64,000 nucleotides of DNA from Didymella arachidicola. Taxonomy: Eukaryota > Ascomycota > Dothideomycetes > Pleosporales > Didymellaceae. The stretch spans positions 1 to 64,000 of the forward strand of contig WOCF03000021.1 in assembly GCA_016630955.3 (NCBI GenBank), in the 5' to 3' direction. Below are positions 50,116 through 63,017 of this stretch, one piece after another. The position numbers and the translations under genes are program-made. Under the pieces are notes generated by a model. The model was not told the DNA's origin and searched no databases. It saw only the letters and a program-made list of their open reading frames with translations. Positions within the stretch are counted from its first letter, which is position 1, and each line of letters opens with the position of its first letter.

Positions 50116-50694
50116 TATTTAAAGAGCTATAAAGTTTTTAATTTTACACGATATAAACGATTTTTACTTCCCTTTGGCCTTCTCTATCCCAACAAACCTA
50201 CACATATATATAGTAAAAATATATTATGGAAATACTAGGGGGGTAGGTATGGTTAAAAGTAACTTTAGATAATTTACTAACACACGGGATTTAATAGTAA
50301 GAGAAGCTACTTTATAATAAATGTTATGATTAATTCTCTTTGATTTTGAAATTAACTGTTGAATAGTGTAAGACCACCCTCTTATCCACTAAATCCCTAA
50401 AGTCTTTTCTAATAAACCTTTAAAATATGCTGGTTTAGCCAGACGCAACCCAGCCCCTACCCCCCCTTACTATCCATTAGCTTCCTCTCATTAGAGAACC
50501 GAAAACTGGAAAAAAAACCCGTCGTACAGTTAAAAGATTTGTTATTATTCAATAATAAAGATGATCCTAAAAGAAGAGATAATAGTAAAATGTTTACATG
50601 TATATAACTAGAGAAAGTCATATACCGCTAAATCATTAAAGGTATACTCATAAAGATATCACCTTCATGCTTATTTTTTTCATAGTTTTTTAAG
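50116..50694. terminator. Convergent spacer between nad1 (+) and nad5 (-), with nad5 shreds
   Basis: The two transcription units meet here, so transcript ends are expected, though no specific terminator can be named. 50560-50625 and 50625-50680 are short, diverged copies of two separate nad5 segments (51205-51270 and 51755-51815), adjacent to each other though far apart in nad5. The start of the window falls inside this stretch. Confidence 0.6.
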
Positions 50695-53600
50695 CTACGC
50701 TTTAAAAGAAGTATGCGCATTACATATATAATATCATATAATAATCCTTATAGCTTCATGTCTTAATAAACCTAATCAACTACAAAGTATGGCGAATACA
50801 GGAGTCTCTCCCATAATTAGGCAAGGAACTATATATGAATGATAATCAATACATGCTTGCAAAGCTTGATCTAAATTTTTTTGTGAAGTTATTAATGACT
50901 CAGTACTAGTCACAACTAGATCATGGAGTCTAAGTTGTTGCTCTACTGTTACATTAGGTCCTGTAAATTCATGATGAGCCCGATTCATTATTTGACTGTG
51001 ATTATCGTCAAGACCAGCTTTTTGTGAATCAACATACTGTCTATTTGAGTGAAGATTATCACCTGATACCGCTATTAATTCAGGTCTATTTTTAGGAACA
51101 GAATTTGCTCTGCTCTTAAATAGTGTCACCATATCTTTAAAGTAGGTACTCGGAGTCGAACTCGTCAGTGCGGTAGAATACACAGGTTTATTAGAGAGTA
51201 ATAAAGTAAACCCTAAAAGAACAGATAATAGTGAAATGTTTACATCTATATAACTAGAAAAAGTCATATACAATACTACTGCTGTAGTAATGTATAATGC
51301 ATAAGTTGTAACAGATCCTGTATTAAGGTTACTAATATTACTACTTATGTTTAATAGTCCTTTTTCAAGTCCATACGGTCCTATATATTCTACAGATCCT
51401 TTATCTAAAACTCTAGTAGTTTGTCCCCCAAGTTTTAATACAGTTCCTGTAACGAATCTATTATAAAATAATTCTATTAAGAAACGTTGATTAAAGAAAC
51501 TGAATATATTATAACCTGTTCTAGATAGTTTAAAAGAAATTAATGTAGTAGATAAAAATTCAGATAAAAGAATAGCTAGTACACTTAATGATATAGTAAA
51601 CATTAAAGGTAATAATTTAAATAAAGTTGCTACTCCAAATTCAGTATCTAACATAATTTCATGACTAGGGTGTATGAATAACGCATTATCTGAAAAGAAT
51701 CCAGAACCTAACCCTATAAACATATCTTTTGTTACAAACCCAAAGAATATAGAAAACACCGCTAAAATCATTAAAGGTAAGCTCATAAAAATGTCACCTT
51801 CATGTGCATTTTTATAGTTGATTAAAGGTCCATTAGGATTTGTTAAGAATGTTAAATATAATACTTTTACAGAATATAATGTAGTAAACATTGCTCCTAT
51901 AGTAGCAATTATATACACAACTGTACCAGAAAAATAATATTGACCATATGCAGACTCAAGAATAAAATCTTTAGAATAGAAACCTGTCATAAATGGGAAA
52001 GCTACTAAACTTAAAGAAGCGATAAGCATTACTGAATAAGTTAGTGGTAAAAATGCTCTTAGTCCCCCATATCTTCTAAAGTCTTGATTATCCGCTACAG
52101 CATGGATAACCGCACCCGCACCCAAGAAAAGAAGTGCTTTATAAAAGGCGTGATTTACTAAATGGAATAAAGCTATACCATAAGAAGATAAACCTACAGC
52201 TATCACCATCATACCTAATTGACTCATAGTAGAATAAGCTATAACTTTTTTAATATCTTGTTGATATAAACCAATAAGAGAGCTAAACACAGTTGTGATA
52301 GCACCTAATCATAAACATATCATTAATACAACTGAACTGTATTCTATTAAAGGAGATGAACGCATTAATAGATACACTCCTGCAGTAACCATAGTGGCAG
52401 CGTGTATTAGTGCACTTACTGGTGTAGGACCTTCCATGGCCATAGGTAATCACACATGAAGTCCTACTTGAGAACTTTTAGCCATTGCTCCTATAACTAA
52501 ACATATACCTATAATAGTTACAACATTTTCATTCATATAAGGAGCTAATGAGAATACAGTAGCATAATCTAAATTACCAAACGCTCATAATATGGCAAAC
52601 ATACCTACAGTTAAGAAACAATCTCCTACTCTGTTAGTTAAAAATGCTGAAAGAGAGCTTTGATTTGCTGGTATTCTAGAGTACCAGAAAGCTACTAAAA
52701 GATAAGAACAAACCCCAACACCTTCTCAACCTACAAACATTAATAAATAGTTATCTGCTGTAACTAATATAAGCATCATAAATGTGAATAAGCTTAAATA
52801 GCTAAAAAATCTTTGGATATGCATAAATATCAAAAATTATCGTTTAATTGATTTATAAGGTGGTTATTAACAATGGTTAAATACCTTAAGAATCTCTACC
52901 TCTGTTCATACCAGATTTTATTATTTTAATAGAATCTATACCTTGAGCTGTAAGATGAGAACGATTAATCATTAGACTATGAATTTTACATCAATCAAGA
53001 TAATCATAGAGTTTTACTCCTATTATAGGGTTTTTATTTAAGAATGGAATAATTATATCTGTAATATCTTTAAAATTAACTATAGTTAAGCTAACTGCAG
53101 ATTTACCAGCATATTTATATATTTTTCCTGACCCTCAATACTCTATTATTTTTTGCATTAATATAAAATCTCTGTTGTGCTGAGATATTCTAAATCTTAA
53201 TTGTACTCGGTTACCTAGTTTACTATTGGTAGAGGGCATACGAACATCAAAGTTTCCCTCAGCGCTTATAAATCCTGAAATTCAATGAGGGTCTAAAACT
53301 AAATTATCGTAATTTATTAGAGGTCTTTCAACTGGTACATATCCAGCAAACTCTGATTTTAATGCGTCAGATAAACCTAAACTCATTGAGGCTTTTATAT
53401 TCACGATTTTTTCTAGACCTTCAACTGTAAGATGAGCTTTATCATTAAAAAGTACTACCGCTTTTTTAAATAATATAAAATCTACAGCTTTTTGAGTTAA
53501 TAAAGGATATTTTTCTAAATGAATAATAAGTTTATTCAAATCCTCAATGGAATCTATTGAATAATTAAATACATCTCTGTTTAAAGTTGAATGAATAGAA

Positions 53601-54496
53601 CCGATACCGCCTAAATATTGTTGTAATAGACATAATATGTTAAGATCTTTTTTGTGTAAACCTATTTGAAATTTTAGTTGAGCACGTCAACCTAATGTAC
53701 GAACTTTTTTTTTGTCTATTATAATAGTAAATGAACCTTTCCCGTCTATTAAACCAGATCAGGTACCAGGATTGACAATAATATTACTGGAGGTAGAGTA
53801 TCTTTTTAAATCGTATTGTTTAGATGGGCTTTTGATATAGGAGTTTCAACCTTGTTGCATATTGAAACTGAGATTTGTACCTCTATTTCTTTCGAAACCC
53901 TGTAGAATACACCTTAAATTTATTAAATGTGGATTAATAAATCAACTACCGTCTACTCGTTGCTCTTTTACAGCAATGTTTTCTAACATTGCTGACTTAG
54001 ATCCGCGATTGTCCATTTTGTTTTTACATATCTTAAGACTTGTTACCATACCTGAGTAATTAGTTCAGCCACCTATAATATTTCTATTACGGTTTGGTAT
54101 CTTAAGCTTTAGGAGTTCCCCGGAATTTGATAGTTTACCCCCATAGACGCGTTTTCCCGTTACGCGACCCCGAGGGTCATCGCTCATATAACCAATAGAG
54201 TAAATATGTACTAAAGAAGAAACAATTAGTACAGGTATAAGCATAGAAACTGTTAGTGAATCAAAATGGAATCCTCAAGACACATATAATGACTCAGAAT
54301 CTATTCATCTGAACAACTCTATTGACACAGGTATATTATTTAATCCAACTTCAAAAAAAGCAACTACCGCAAAAACAGTTGTCATTATAACAGCTGTACA
54401 TGTAATTATTTGTGACCCTGAAACTCCGATTTTTCTACCAAAAAAACCAGATGCTATTGATCCTAATAGTGGTAAAATTATTATAGCTAGATACAT
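50695..54496 (-). CDS. nad5: NADH dehydrogenase subunit 5 (two exons), extended C-terminus
   Basis: Complex I proton-pumping subunit. Exon 1 is 54173-54496 ([20 protein letters not shown] to [10 protein letters not shown]). Exon 2 is 50695-52821, starting [18 protein letters not shown]. Typical ND5 blocks follow, including [20 protein letters not shown] and [16 protein letters not shown]. With table 4 the frame passes a TGA at 50773-50775 and stops at TAG 50695-50697, about 816 residues. The last 150 or so, after [15 protein letters not shown], are not ordinary ND5. They are charged ([20 protein letters not shown]) with a short hydrophobic end. The gene start overlaps the nad4L stop by one base. 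Confidence 0.95.
52822..54172 (-). mobile_element. nad5 group I intron, LAGLIDADG endonuclease (copy 2)
   Basis: Placed between the codons for YMSDDP and HIQRF; exon ends in T and intron ends in G. With TGA as Trp the reading frame continues from exon 1 to TAA 52886-52888. Motifs [10 protein letters not shown] and [10 protein letters not shown] mark a two-motif LAGLIDADG enzyme; the first has Lys where Asp is usual. Apparently intact here. Confidence 0.9.
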
Positions 54497-54765
54497 TATT
54501 TAAATTCAATACTAATACTTCCTCTTAATCTATAAAAAGCTACTAAAATACCTAAACCGATAGCAGATTCTGCTCCAGCTATGGCAATTATATAAATAGC
54601 GTATGTTTGACCTAATATATCATCAAAACTAAGTGAACTAACCAATATTAAAAACGTAATAGCCAATAGCATTATTTCTATTGAAATAAGCATTAAGATA
54701 ATGTTTTTTCTATTTAAAACAAAACCTAAAATTCCAATTGTAAATAAAATTAGTGATAAATTCAT
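54496..54765 (-). CDS. nad4L: NADH dehydrogenase subunit 4L (copy 2)
   Basis: Intact 89-residue membrane subunit of complex I. It shows the ND4L core [18 protein letters not shown] and the conserved Glu in [19 protein letters not shown]. The final A of its stop is the first base of the nad5 ATG. Confidence 0.97.
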   Translation of the reverse strand: MNLSLILFTIGILGFVLNRKNIILMLISIEIMLLAITFLILVSSLSFDDILGQTYAIYIIAIAGAESAIGLGILVAFYRLRGSISIEFK

Positions 54766-54919
54766 TGTATAAAAATATAAGTTAATGTCTGTTTGTCAAA
54801 ATACTCTCATTTAAGAATCTAACTTTGAGAATATTATATTAATTTTTTTTTGGGTTTATTCTAAAAACACAAAAAAGGGTATTAATAGGCATAAACGTAA
54901 AAAATAAAAAGGGCTAAAT

Positions 54920-55450
54920 CCATTAAGGGTCAAAAGGGTTATTTAATAATAACCATCTTACCTCCATCATAAGTTTACTGTGGTTAAGTTTACTTAAAAT
55001 TTCAGATGCTTCTACTTTCCGCATATATAATTGATCAAACTCCGATTTAATATCTGTAATAGTATCCTTTGCTACATCAAAAGTTTGAACGTCTTGTTGA
55101 GACATAAATCCAACTAAGTAGTTTAACGATTCTACTCTTAGAGTACATGTGTACAAATCCAAATATTTAAGATTATAGCTTGGAAGGCCATTTACGTCCG
55201 GTAAACCAGCCTTAATCTCCATAAATGAATCAATTTTATTTTTGCATATCTAAAAGAGTTTGCGCTATATAGGGGGTCGGACATTCCTTGTAATTTGCTT
55301 AGAGTGGCACGCATGTCGGTGTCTACAACCTTCAGATCTCCTCATAAACCTTTGTTTATGTCATGGTTAATCGCGATGACATTTTTGGAAGTCTGTATAA
55401 AGAGTTCGAAAACAGGGAATAAATCCAATAAACTGGAAGTTTAAATCTCT
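54920..55450 (-). CDS. Charged hypothetical frame between the chimera and nad4L (copy 2)
   Basis: Reading from about 55450: LLDLFPVFELFIQTSKNVIA, DLKVVDTDMRATLSKLQGMS, then, after one extra base in an A-run near 55243, MEIKAGLPDVNGLPSYNLKY and VAKDTITDIKSEFDQLYMRK to a TAA at about 54922. The open part from ATG 55222 is 99 codons. The frame is also in phase with the nad2::nad3 chimera upstream, separated by one TAA near 55442. Helical and charged, with no recognised family. The homopolymer shift may be a sequence error, in which case this is one frame of about 175 residues. Confidence 0.5.
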
Positions 55451-55488
55451 CCCTTTACAGGACGTTTTTCTATAGATATATCGTTATT

Positions 55489-55830
55489 TCAATAATTATG
55501 TAAAAATAGAAATATAGCTCTATTTAGATTATTACGTAAAAATAAATGAATGGCTAATAATAAAATAGCTAATATAGGAATAAAGATAATAAAAAAAGTA
55601 GTAGTAGCTGTTGTAGTAAAAAGTCCTGAAAAAATACCTATTCCTTTGTTTAAAAATAGGAAAAATAAGTTATCATAGGCAATAAAAGAAGAAATAAGTA
55701 AAATCGTAATTGTCGCTCTTGAATATAAAATAGATTTATCTCGTCTTAATGTAATTGAATTAGATAAAAGTAAAAAGATTAATGAAGTTATAACCATGTA
55801 AGAATAGAGAGAGATAACTCTCGCTACCAC
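55489..55830 (-). pseudogene. nad2::nad3 chimeric fragment (copy 2)
   Basis: Same as 4851-5192. It belongs to the 443-base inverted copy of cox3-nad2 (55597-56039), continued by about 60 bases of nad3-like sequence and then unrelated sequence. Confidence 0.87.
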
Positions 55831-56039
55831 TCTTGGAAAAGACTAGTAGTTACCCTATATCTATTCTTTTTAAAGGGGAGGGAGGCTAGGGAAAGGGTAA
55901 AAAAAAAAACAATAAAGATAGCTACTTAACGTTAGGATCCTCAATAATATATAGATACAAATAAGAATAATCATACAACATCAACAAAATGTCAGTAAAG
56001 TATTCCAGCTTCTAATCCTAAATGATGGTTATTTGTTAA
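55597..56039 (-). repeat. Exact inverted copy of 25887-26329 (copy 2)
   Basis: 443 bases, same length as the cox3/nad2 original including the 11-base A/T run. No mismatch seen by eye. Confidence 0.9.
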
Positions 56040-56047
56040 GAAAGATC

Positions 56048-58009
56048 CTATCATTTTAAATTAGTAAAAAAAACACGAATGAAATGTCTACAATTTTTGT
56101 TTAAATAGAATTGTAATAGCACAGAAAATACAACAGAAAAACCTGCTAAAAAATCTAATACCGCTAAATCAACAATGAAAAAGAGGATATCTGAACTATT
56201 TTGACCATTAGCTATTAATTGTCCAGCAACATCTGCTGCACCCCTTAATTCACTAATTGCTTGAGTAGATGCGTCCGCTACTACATGAATTCTTTCTTCA
56301 AATACATCTGCATGAGCAGGGTTGTTAACCATTGCTAGTTGTAGGTCAGAAGTAATAGCCTGTTTTGCAGCATTAATCTGGTGAGTTTCCTGTTGTACGT
56401 TGTAATGTAGTACTTCTACATTGTTCTGAGCTTGTTCTTTCAAAGTTGCCGCAGAACTAGTATTTTGCATAACAGTTTGATCAAAATGATCAGCCTTTTG
56501 TAACAGTTGTTGTTGTTGAACAGTAAAAGGACCAGAACTAAGTCCTACAATTATATCAGAATGGTAAAGTAGCGTAGTTGCACCGTAAGAAAGTCCATCT
56601 AATATTAATGCTGGATAGATTCCTAAAATAACAGTAGGTACTGCTAACAACATTAAAATAGTGAATTCTCTTTTAGTTAAATCTGGCATTACTACCGTCA
56701 ACATTCTTGAGTAAGCTCCACCAAAAGATATTCTTTGGAACATATAAATAGTATAGGCTGCAGAAAAGATTATAGAGCTACTAGCAAATAGACCATATAA
56801 TGCTGATCTTTCAAATACCCCATATAATGATAAAAATTCACCTATAAAGTTTAAAGTTAAAGGAGCTCCACAATTAGCAAGACATAATATAAAGAATAGT
56901 ATAACAAAAAGTGGCATTACTTGAGTAACTCCTCTATAGAATGATATTACTCTAGTATGAGCTCTGTCATAAAGAACTCCTCCTGCACAAATAAATAGAC
57001 CAGGTGAAACAAACCCGTGAGCTATTCCTAAAGTAATTGCACCTTCAATAGCTTGTATAGTATTACTGAACACCCCTAGCAGATAAACTGCAGCATGAGA
57101 AACAGAACTATAGGCTATAAGCTCTTTAACATCTATTGTTCTCAATGTGCTAAGGCTAGCATATACTATAGTGATAACACCAATTAAGAAAATTATATAG
57201 GTATATTCCATATAAGCTTTAGGCAGTAGAGGTAATATCAATCTCAGTATTCCATATAAACTTAACTTAAGAACGATAGCAGCTAAAATAATACTACCCC
57301 CTAAAGGTGATTCAACGTGAGCTTTTAAAAGTCATGTATTTAAGAAAATAGTAGGCGTTTTTACGGCAAAAGCAATAAAAATACCATAGAATAAGAAAAG
57401 TTGTGTTATATAAATGAAATTACCTTTAAAAAGAGTATCAAAATCAGTAGTACTCATAATAGAAGACATTGCTAATATAGATAATAATAAAAATAAAGAA
57501 CCCAGTAATGTATATAAAAACAGGTAAAAACTCGCTTTAACTCTATTATCTGAACCAAATATACCTATTAATATGAAAAGAGGAGGTAATATACTTTCAA
57601 AAAAGATGTAGAAAAGTAAAATATCTAATACTAAGAAAACCGCTAATAATAAGCTTTCTAGCAGTAAAATTATCAGAACATAAGCTACTATTTCTGTAGA
57701 TATAGATTTTCAATTAGATAATAGTGAAATAGGAATAATGGTTGTAGTTAATAAAACAAAATAAACAGATAAACCATCTAGCCCTAAATAAAAATCAAAA
57801 TAGCTTATTTCATAGTACTCTTGTACAAACTGAAATTGGTTTGTACTAAAATCGAATAAAATAAATATAACTAATGAGATGAATAAATTTAAGATAGATG
57901 TATATAAAGCTATAATTTTTATGTTTCTTAAAGAAATTCCATATTCTTTATTTACTAAAATGGCAAATACACCGCCTATTGGAATTAAAAGTAGAGATAG
58001 TAATAACAT
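56048..58009 (-). CDS. nad4: NADH dehydrogenase subunit 4 with C-terminal extension (copy 2)
   Basis: Complex I proton-pumping subunit, about 653 residues against a usual 480-500. Start ATG 58009. TGA is used for Trp near 57708 and as the next-to-last codon, with TAG at 56048-56050. The ordinary ND4 part ends near YPALILDGLSYGATTLLYHS. The extension begins about SSGPFTVQQQQLLQKADHFD, continues as a Gln/Asn/Ala-rich helix (NVEVLHYNVQQETHQINAAK) and ends in hydrophobic VDLAVLDFLAGFSVVFSVLL and a basic tip. The same tail, decayed, lies at 44828-45185. The cox3 fragment begins nine bases behind the stop. Confidence 0.95.
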
Positions 58010-58496
58010 TTATAAAACAATAAAAATAAATTCTTGGAATTCGTACAAATAATAATGTATCATTTATACTTTAAACACCATATGTATAGTATGGTAATAA
58101 ATCGCAGCTTAGACCTATAAGTAGGCTATTGTTAATCTATAAGTACGCTGTCGTTAACTTATAACTAGGCTATTTTTAACCCTTTAATATTTTTCTAAAG
58201 AAAAAATTTTAAATTTTTATCTGTTTAAATAAAAAGCGTCAAGCTCTATAGTAGCTATAGAGTAAAATGCCGTCTAACTTTTTAGTAACGAGAGCCCCAG
58301 TAAAGGTGTTTATATAAAAAATAGGCAATTTCTCTTTTTGTAAAAAAAATTCTTTTTTTTACATCAAAAGCCGACAGCTTACCAATATTTACTATCTATA
58401 AATTATCTATGTTTATTACACAGTTAATTTGTATAATTATAGTAAAAAATGTATTTTTAACTTTTTTTTGTAGTAATTATAAAATTATAATCACAA

Positions 58497-58582
58497 TTAC
58501 ATATCAAATACATTACTATTAATTTTTATAGACAATCGTTTCGAATCCTATTTCAGGTTATTATGATTCGAACATAACTATT
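58497..58582 (-). repeat. Partial duplicate of trnP 3' half (copy 2)
   Basis: Same as 7860-7945. Confidence 0.85.
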
Positions 58583-58717
58583 GCTAACCTTTTATAGCTA
58601 CTTTACAATTTTAATCAGTAACGGTTGTATGAAGATATATCTCTAGGATGGGTAAACCCATAGTGCCTTTTATTTAAAGAATAGATAAAGGTTTACGATT
58701 CTTGAGCGACTATTCAC

Positions 58718-59249
58718 GATAAATATGATGCTAAAAGAAGAGATAATAGTATAATGTTTACCTATATATAACTAGAGAAAATGATATAGAGTATTATACC
58801 TGTAGTAATGCACAATAAATAACTTTAAATAGATTCTGTATTAATGTTACTAATATTACTACCTACGTTCAATAGCCTTTTTTAAAGTCTATATGGCCTT
58901 CTACTCTGCACAAATCCTTTATGTAAATATGTCCATAAATCCGGTCAAGTTGACGATTTTTGTAAGGAATCGATTATTAAATAACTCTATTAACAAACGC
59001 TGGTTAAAAACTTAATAGGTTATAACCTGTTCTAAATAGTTTAAAAGAAATAAATGTAGTAGATAAAAATTCAGATAAAAGAATAGCTAGTACACTTAAT
59101 GATATAGTAAACATTAAAGGTAATAATTTAAATAAAGTTGCTACTCCAAATTCAGTATCTAACATAATTTCATGACTAATATGTATGAATAACGCACTAT
59201 CTGAAAAGAATCCAGAACTTAACCCTGTAAACATACCTTTTGTTACAAA
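58718..59249 (-). pseudogene. Decayed nad5 fragment (copy 2)
   Basis: Same as 8081-8612. It is essentially unchanged between copies, so its stops and shifts are real features of this genome. Confidence 0.9.
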
Positions 59250-59316
59250 GCTTAAAAATAGCTATATAATGTAGATGGAGTTATACAACTAAAAAAAAAA
59301 AGGTTTTTACTGAAAA

Positions 59317-60093
59317 TTAATGTAGTTCTAGTGCATCTTTAATATATGAACAAGATAAAACTACAAAAACTTGTGATTGAATAAAGGCAATACCTAATTC
59401 TAATCCAGAGAATGCTATTATAAATGCTAATGGTAATAATCCTAAAATAAAGAAAATTATACCAGAGCTCATAATATTATAAGTAAATCCACTTAAAATA
59501 TTTAAAAGCATATGACCCGATAATATATTAGCTGCTAATCTAAGTCCTAGAGACACATTTCTCGCTAAATATGAAATAAATTCGATTAGAACTAACAGTG
59601 GTAATAATCCTAAAGGACAACCTGCTGGAACAAATAAAGAAAAGAATTTTAATCCATGTTCTTTGAACCCTAAAACAGTAGCACCTAGCACTACAGTGAA
59701 ACTAAGTGAGAATGTTAATATAAAGTGAGATGTTGATGCAAAACTATAAGGTATCATACCAATAAGATTATTAATTAAAATAAAGATAAACAAGGCATAC
59801 ATAAATGGGAAATAAGCTTGCCCACTTTTATTGTTAATTTGGTTTACAACGATACTGTGGATAGTGGCATACAATGTTTCTTGGCTTAATGATCAGCTAT
59901 TTGGGATAATTTTTGCATGGTTAGTGGCTAAAACACTAAAATAAAATGCTATAAACGCAGCTATTGTCATATATAACCCAATATTTGTAATAGATAGGTT
60001 CATATTAGCCAACAATGGTGTATCGATACTGAATAGGTTTCTTATTTCGAATTGATCTAACGGACTTGTTATAGATAGGTAGTGGTTAAACAT
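59317..60093 (-). CDS. atp6: ATP synthase subunit a (copy 2)
   Basis: Identical in reading to 8679-9455. Confidence 0.97.
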
Positions 60094-60230
60094 TTATAAA
60101 ATTAATATTTTACTACAAGAATGATGATTTTTAAAATAAAAGTAATAACACTCTATTTTAAAAGGATTTACTAGTCATTACTATGTAGTAATGAATTAAA
60201 TAAAAAAAAATAAAGAGAGGTTTCTTTCTC

Positions 60231-60327
60231 TGGTATAAACCTAGTGAAATCCATGGTATAAACCTAGTGAAATGCATGGTATAAATCTAGTGAAATACAT
60301 AGTATAAACCTAGTGAAATCCTTAGTA
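60231..60327. repeat. 23-base tandem repeat (copy 2)
   Basis: Same as 9591-9687. Confidence 0.85.
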
Positions 60328-61324
60328 TTAAGCGGAAACATTTTTTTTTAATGTGATGTTATATAAATTACTTGGATACAAGTAAGCCGGATCCTGTGTG
60401 TAATATTTAACTAAAATAAGATTAATTAAGGCTTTTTATTTCATAATTCTAATAAAACACTAAAGTTTTTATTGTTAAAATTTCTGTGTATTACCCAAGC
60501 TTGTGCCCCACTAAAAAAAAGCTATCTTTTAATCACCGGACTTTCCTATAATTATCTTAACAACACTAATAATAGCTGTAAAATTTACATTTGTATCACA
60601 AGTTTAACAATAACATTAGCTAATGTAAAAAATGTCGCTAAAATAGGTGGAATACCGCTAAACGGGAGTAATACCGAAAAAAATGGGAGGAAATACCGAT
60701 AAATAGGAGGAATGCCCATGCTTTAATACGTAGTTTAAGATGTAAATCGTTAATTAACTTTAAGCCAACAAGCCATTCTATATTTTACTACTCTATATTT
60801 TATCTAAAAAATAATAAATTCTATCTTTATTCTATCTTTTAGATTCTATATTTTATATTCTATCTTTCACTACTTTATATTTTACCACTCTAGTATTTTA
60901 CCACTCTAGTATTTTACTACTCTAGTATTTTACTATTTTACATTTAACTATTTTATATATATATATATATGCCTTATATCTCAGCTAATTTATAGATAAA
61001 TAACTTTACAAACGTGCATTTAAATTAACGAAACTTCCAACATAGCTTTTTCCATTTATTCTATATACCCTTTTATAAATAGCACATTTTTGTTTATTGT
61101 CTTCTAATATCTTTATTAGTAATGAATACATCTTTATAAAGAATAACACTGCTAGAAGAATAATTATGAAAACCTACTTTAAGACTTGTCTCTTAAATTT
61201 TAAACCTAGTCTATTAAATAATCGGACTGTTGAAATGTAATATATTTACTATGTTTTTTTAATCTGTTTTAAAAATATTTTTTAATCTGTTTTTTACTGT
61301 TTTTAATCTATTTTTTTTGCCATG

Positions 61325-61396
61325 AGCCAGAGGAGAAAGTCGAATTCTCATTATTAATGCATGAAATTAATGTTCTAACCATTGAACTACTCGGGC
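61325..61396 (-). tRNA. trnM: tRNA-Met (CAU), copy 2
   Basis: Same as 10685-10756. Confidence 0.88.
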
Positions 61397-61573
61397 TTTA
61401 TTTAAAAAAGATTTTTTACGATTAAACCTATACTACCGTATCATTTACTAATAAAATATCTATAGCCTCTATCTCATAATAAAACTAATAAAGTTTATAT
61501 TAGAAATAAGTAAAACTATTATAAGCTATATAGTTAGCACATAAATAACGATCCTATTTAAATTCCTGTACTG

Positions 61574-61646
61574 GGAGGATACCCTGGATCGAACAGGGAA
61601 CTTACTGTTCCACATACAGTTGTTCTGCCAATTGAACTACATCCAC
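61574..61646 (-). tRNA. trnH: tRNA-His (GUG), copy 2
   Basis: Same as 10934-11006. Confidence 0.92.
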
Positions 61647-61651
61647 CTTTT

Positions 61652-61723
61652 CTATGTAGGGGTGATTCGAACACCCATAAGTAAATACCAAAAATTTATG
61701 ACTTACCATTAGTCTACTACATA
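61652..61723 (-). tRNA. trnQ: tRNA-Gln (UUG), copy 2
   Basis: Same as 11012-11083. Confidence 0.93.
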
Positions 61724-61976
61724 TTAATAAAGATAAAAAGAGTTAACGAGTAACATTAGTTAACGAGTAAACATAGTTAACTAGTAAGAATAGTTAACTA
61801 GTAAACCTATCTAGTTAATAAAGATAGTTAACTCTGAGTATTAGTTAAGTCGCAAAAAACTAATTCGCAAACCTATCTTATTAATAAAATTAGTTAAGTC
61901 GCAAAATTAGTTAACTAGTAAAAATAACTAAATCGTAAACATATGTTTAATTATGGTAGTATACTACTATAATTTT

Positions 61977-62058
61977 TATGGGTAATAAGACTCGAACTTA
62001 TATGAATTATTTCACCCCGTCCTAAGCGGGACCTGTCTACCAATTTCAGCATACCCAT
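61977..62058 (-). tRNA. trnL: tRNA-Leu (UAG), copy 2
   Basis: Same as 11337-11418. Confidence 0.9.
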
Positions 62059-62126
62059 TTTTATTCTATGTATAAAGTGAAAAACCCAAAAAAAACGAAC
62101 TATAACTTCCTTAAGATGCCAAAAAT

Positions 62127-62199
62127 TGCCCAAGATAAGATTTGAACTTATAACCTAAACACCTTCAAAGTTTCGCTCTACCAATTGAGCTACCTGGGC
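62127..62199 (-). tRNA. trnF: tRNA-Phe (GAA), copy 2
   Basis: Same as 11487-11559. Confidence 0.92.
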
Positions 62200-62502
62200 T
62201 TATTTTTTTTTTTCTCATTACCTATATTTATAGCCAATCTATCTAGTTCATTTAATTTAGAAAACAGCACTATTCTTTTTATAGTGAACGAGCCCCGCTT
62301 AACTATGTAAACTAGCGGCTTTTGCATTAAATGTACTAATTTTTTTTTCCGCTGGCTATTTAAACGTCTACTAACTTAAACTCTACTACCTTAAGAGCTG
62401 AAAACAGACTAGATGCAATAGACATCGTTAAACTTTTTACTGTTTTTTTTTTAACTGATAAAAAGTATGGTGAATAAAAAATTTGAGATTTCGATTTAAC
62501 AT

Positions 62503-62574
62503 TGGAGATATTAGGACTCGATCCTAAAATAACGATATGCAAAATCGCAGTTTTACCAATTAAACTATATCCCC
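62503..62574 (-). tRNA. trnA: tRNA-Ala (UGC), copy 2
   Basis: Same as 11863-11934. Confidence 0.93.
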
Positions 62575-62597
62575 TTAAGCTAATAGAAATCGCTGTT

Positions 62598-62670
62598 AGA
62601 CCCAAGCGGGGTTCGAACCCGCGCGTTTAACAGTGAAAATGTTACGTCTTAACCGCTTGACTATTGGGCC
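62598..62670 (-). tRNA. trnE: tRNA-Glu (UUC), copy 2
   Basis: Same as 11958-12030. Confidence 0.94.
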
Positions 62671-62889
62671 TTAGAATACATGTAAATCTTATACCAGTAC
62701 ATTATTGCTTTTACTAGTAATCTTACTAAACATATAGTAAACAAAAAAAATACGTTAGGTTTATAGCTAAAAATTATAACGATAAAAAAAAAATAGGTAA
62801 AAGTACCACTATAGAAATATAACTAAGAAAAATAAAACTTTTTTTTCATTAACTTTTAAAGAGAGTTAACAAAAGGCAGAGGTGCTTTA

Positions 62890-63015
62890 TATTGACTCTG
62901 GGGGGGGGTGGTAGTCCGGGACGGTAGAAATATTTTCCGCCTCCCTGCTTCAGACCGTTCCCTTGTCCTATTTTGTAGACCAACTAGTTGGATTAGGGTT
63001 TCCACATCCCCCATC
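62890..63015. other. GC-rich island (copy 2)
   Basis: Same as 12250-12375. Confidence 0.6.
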
Positions 63016-63017
63016 TA

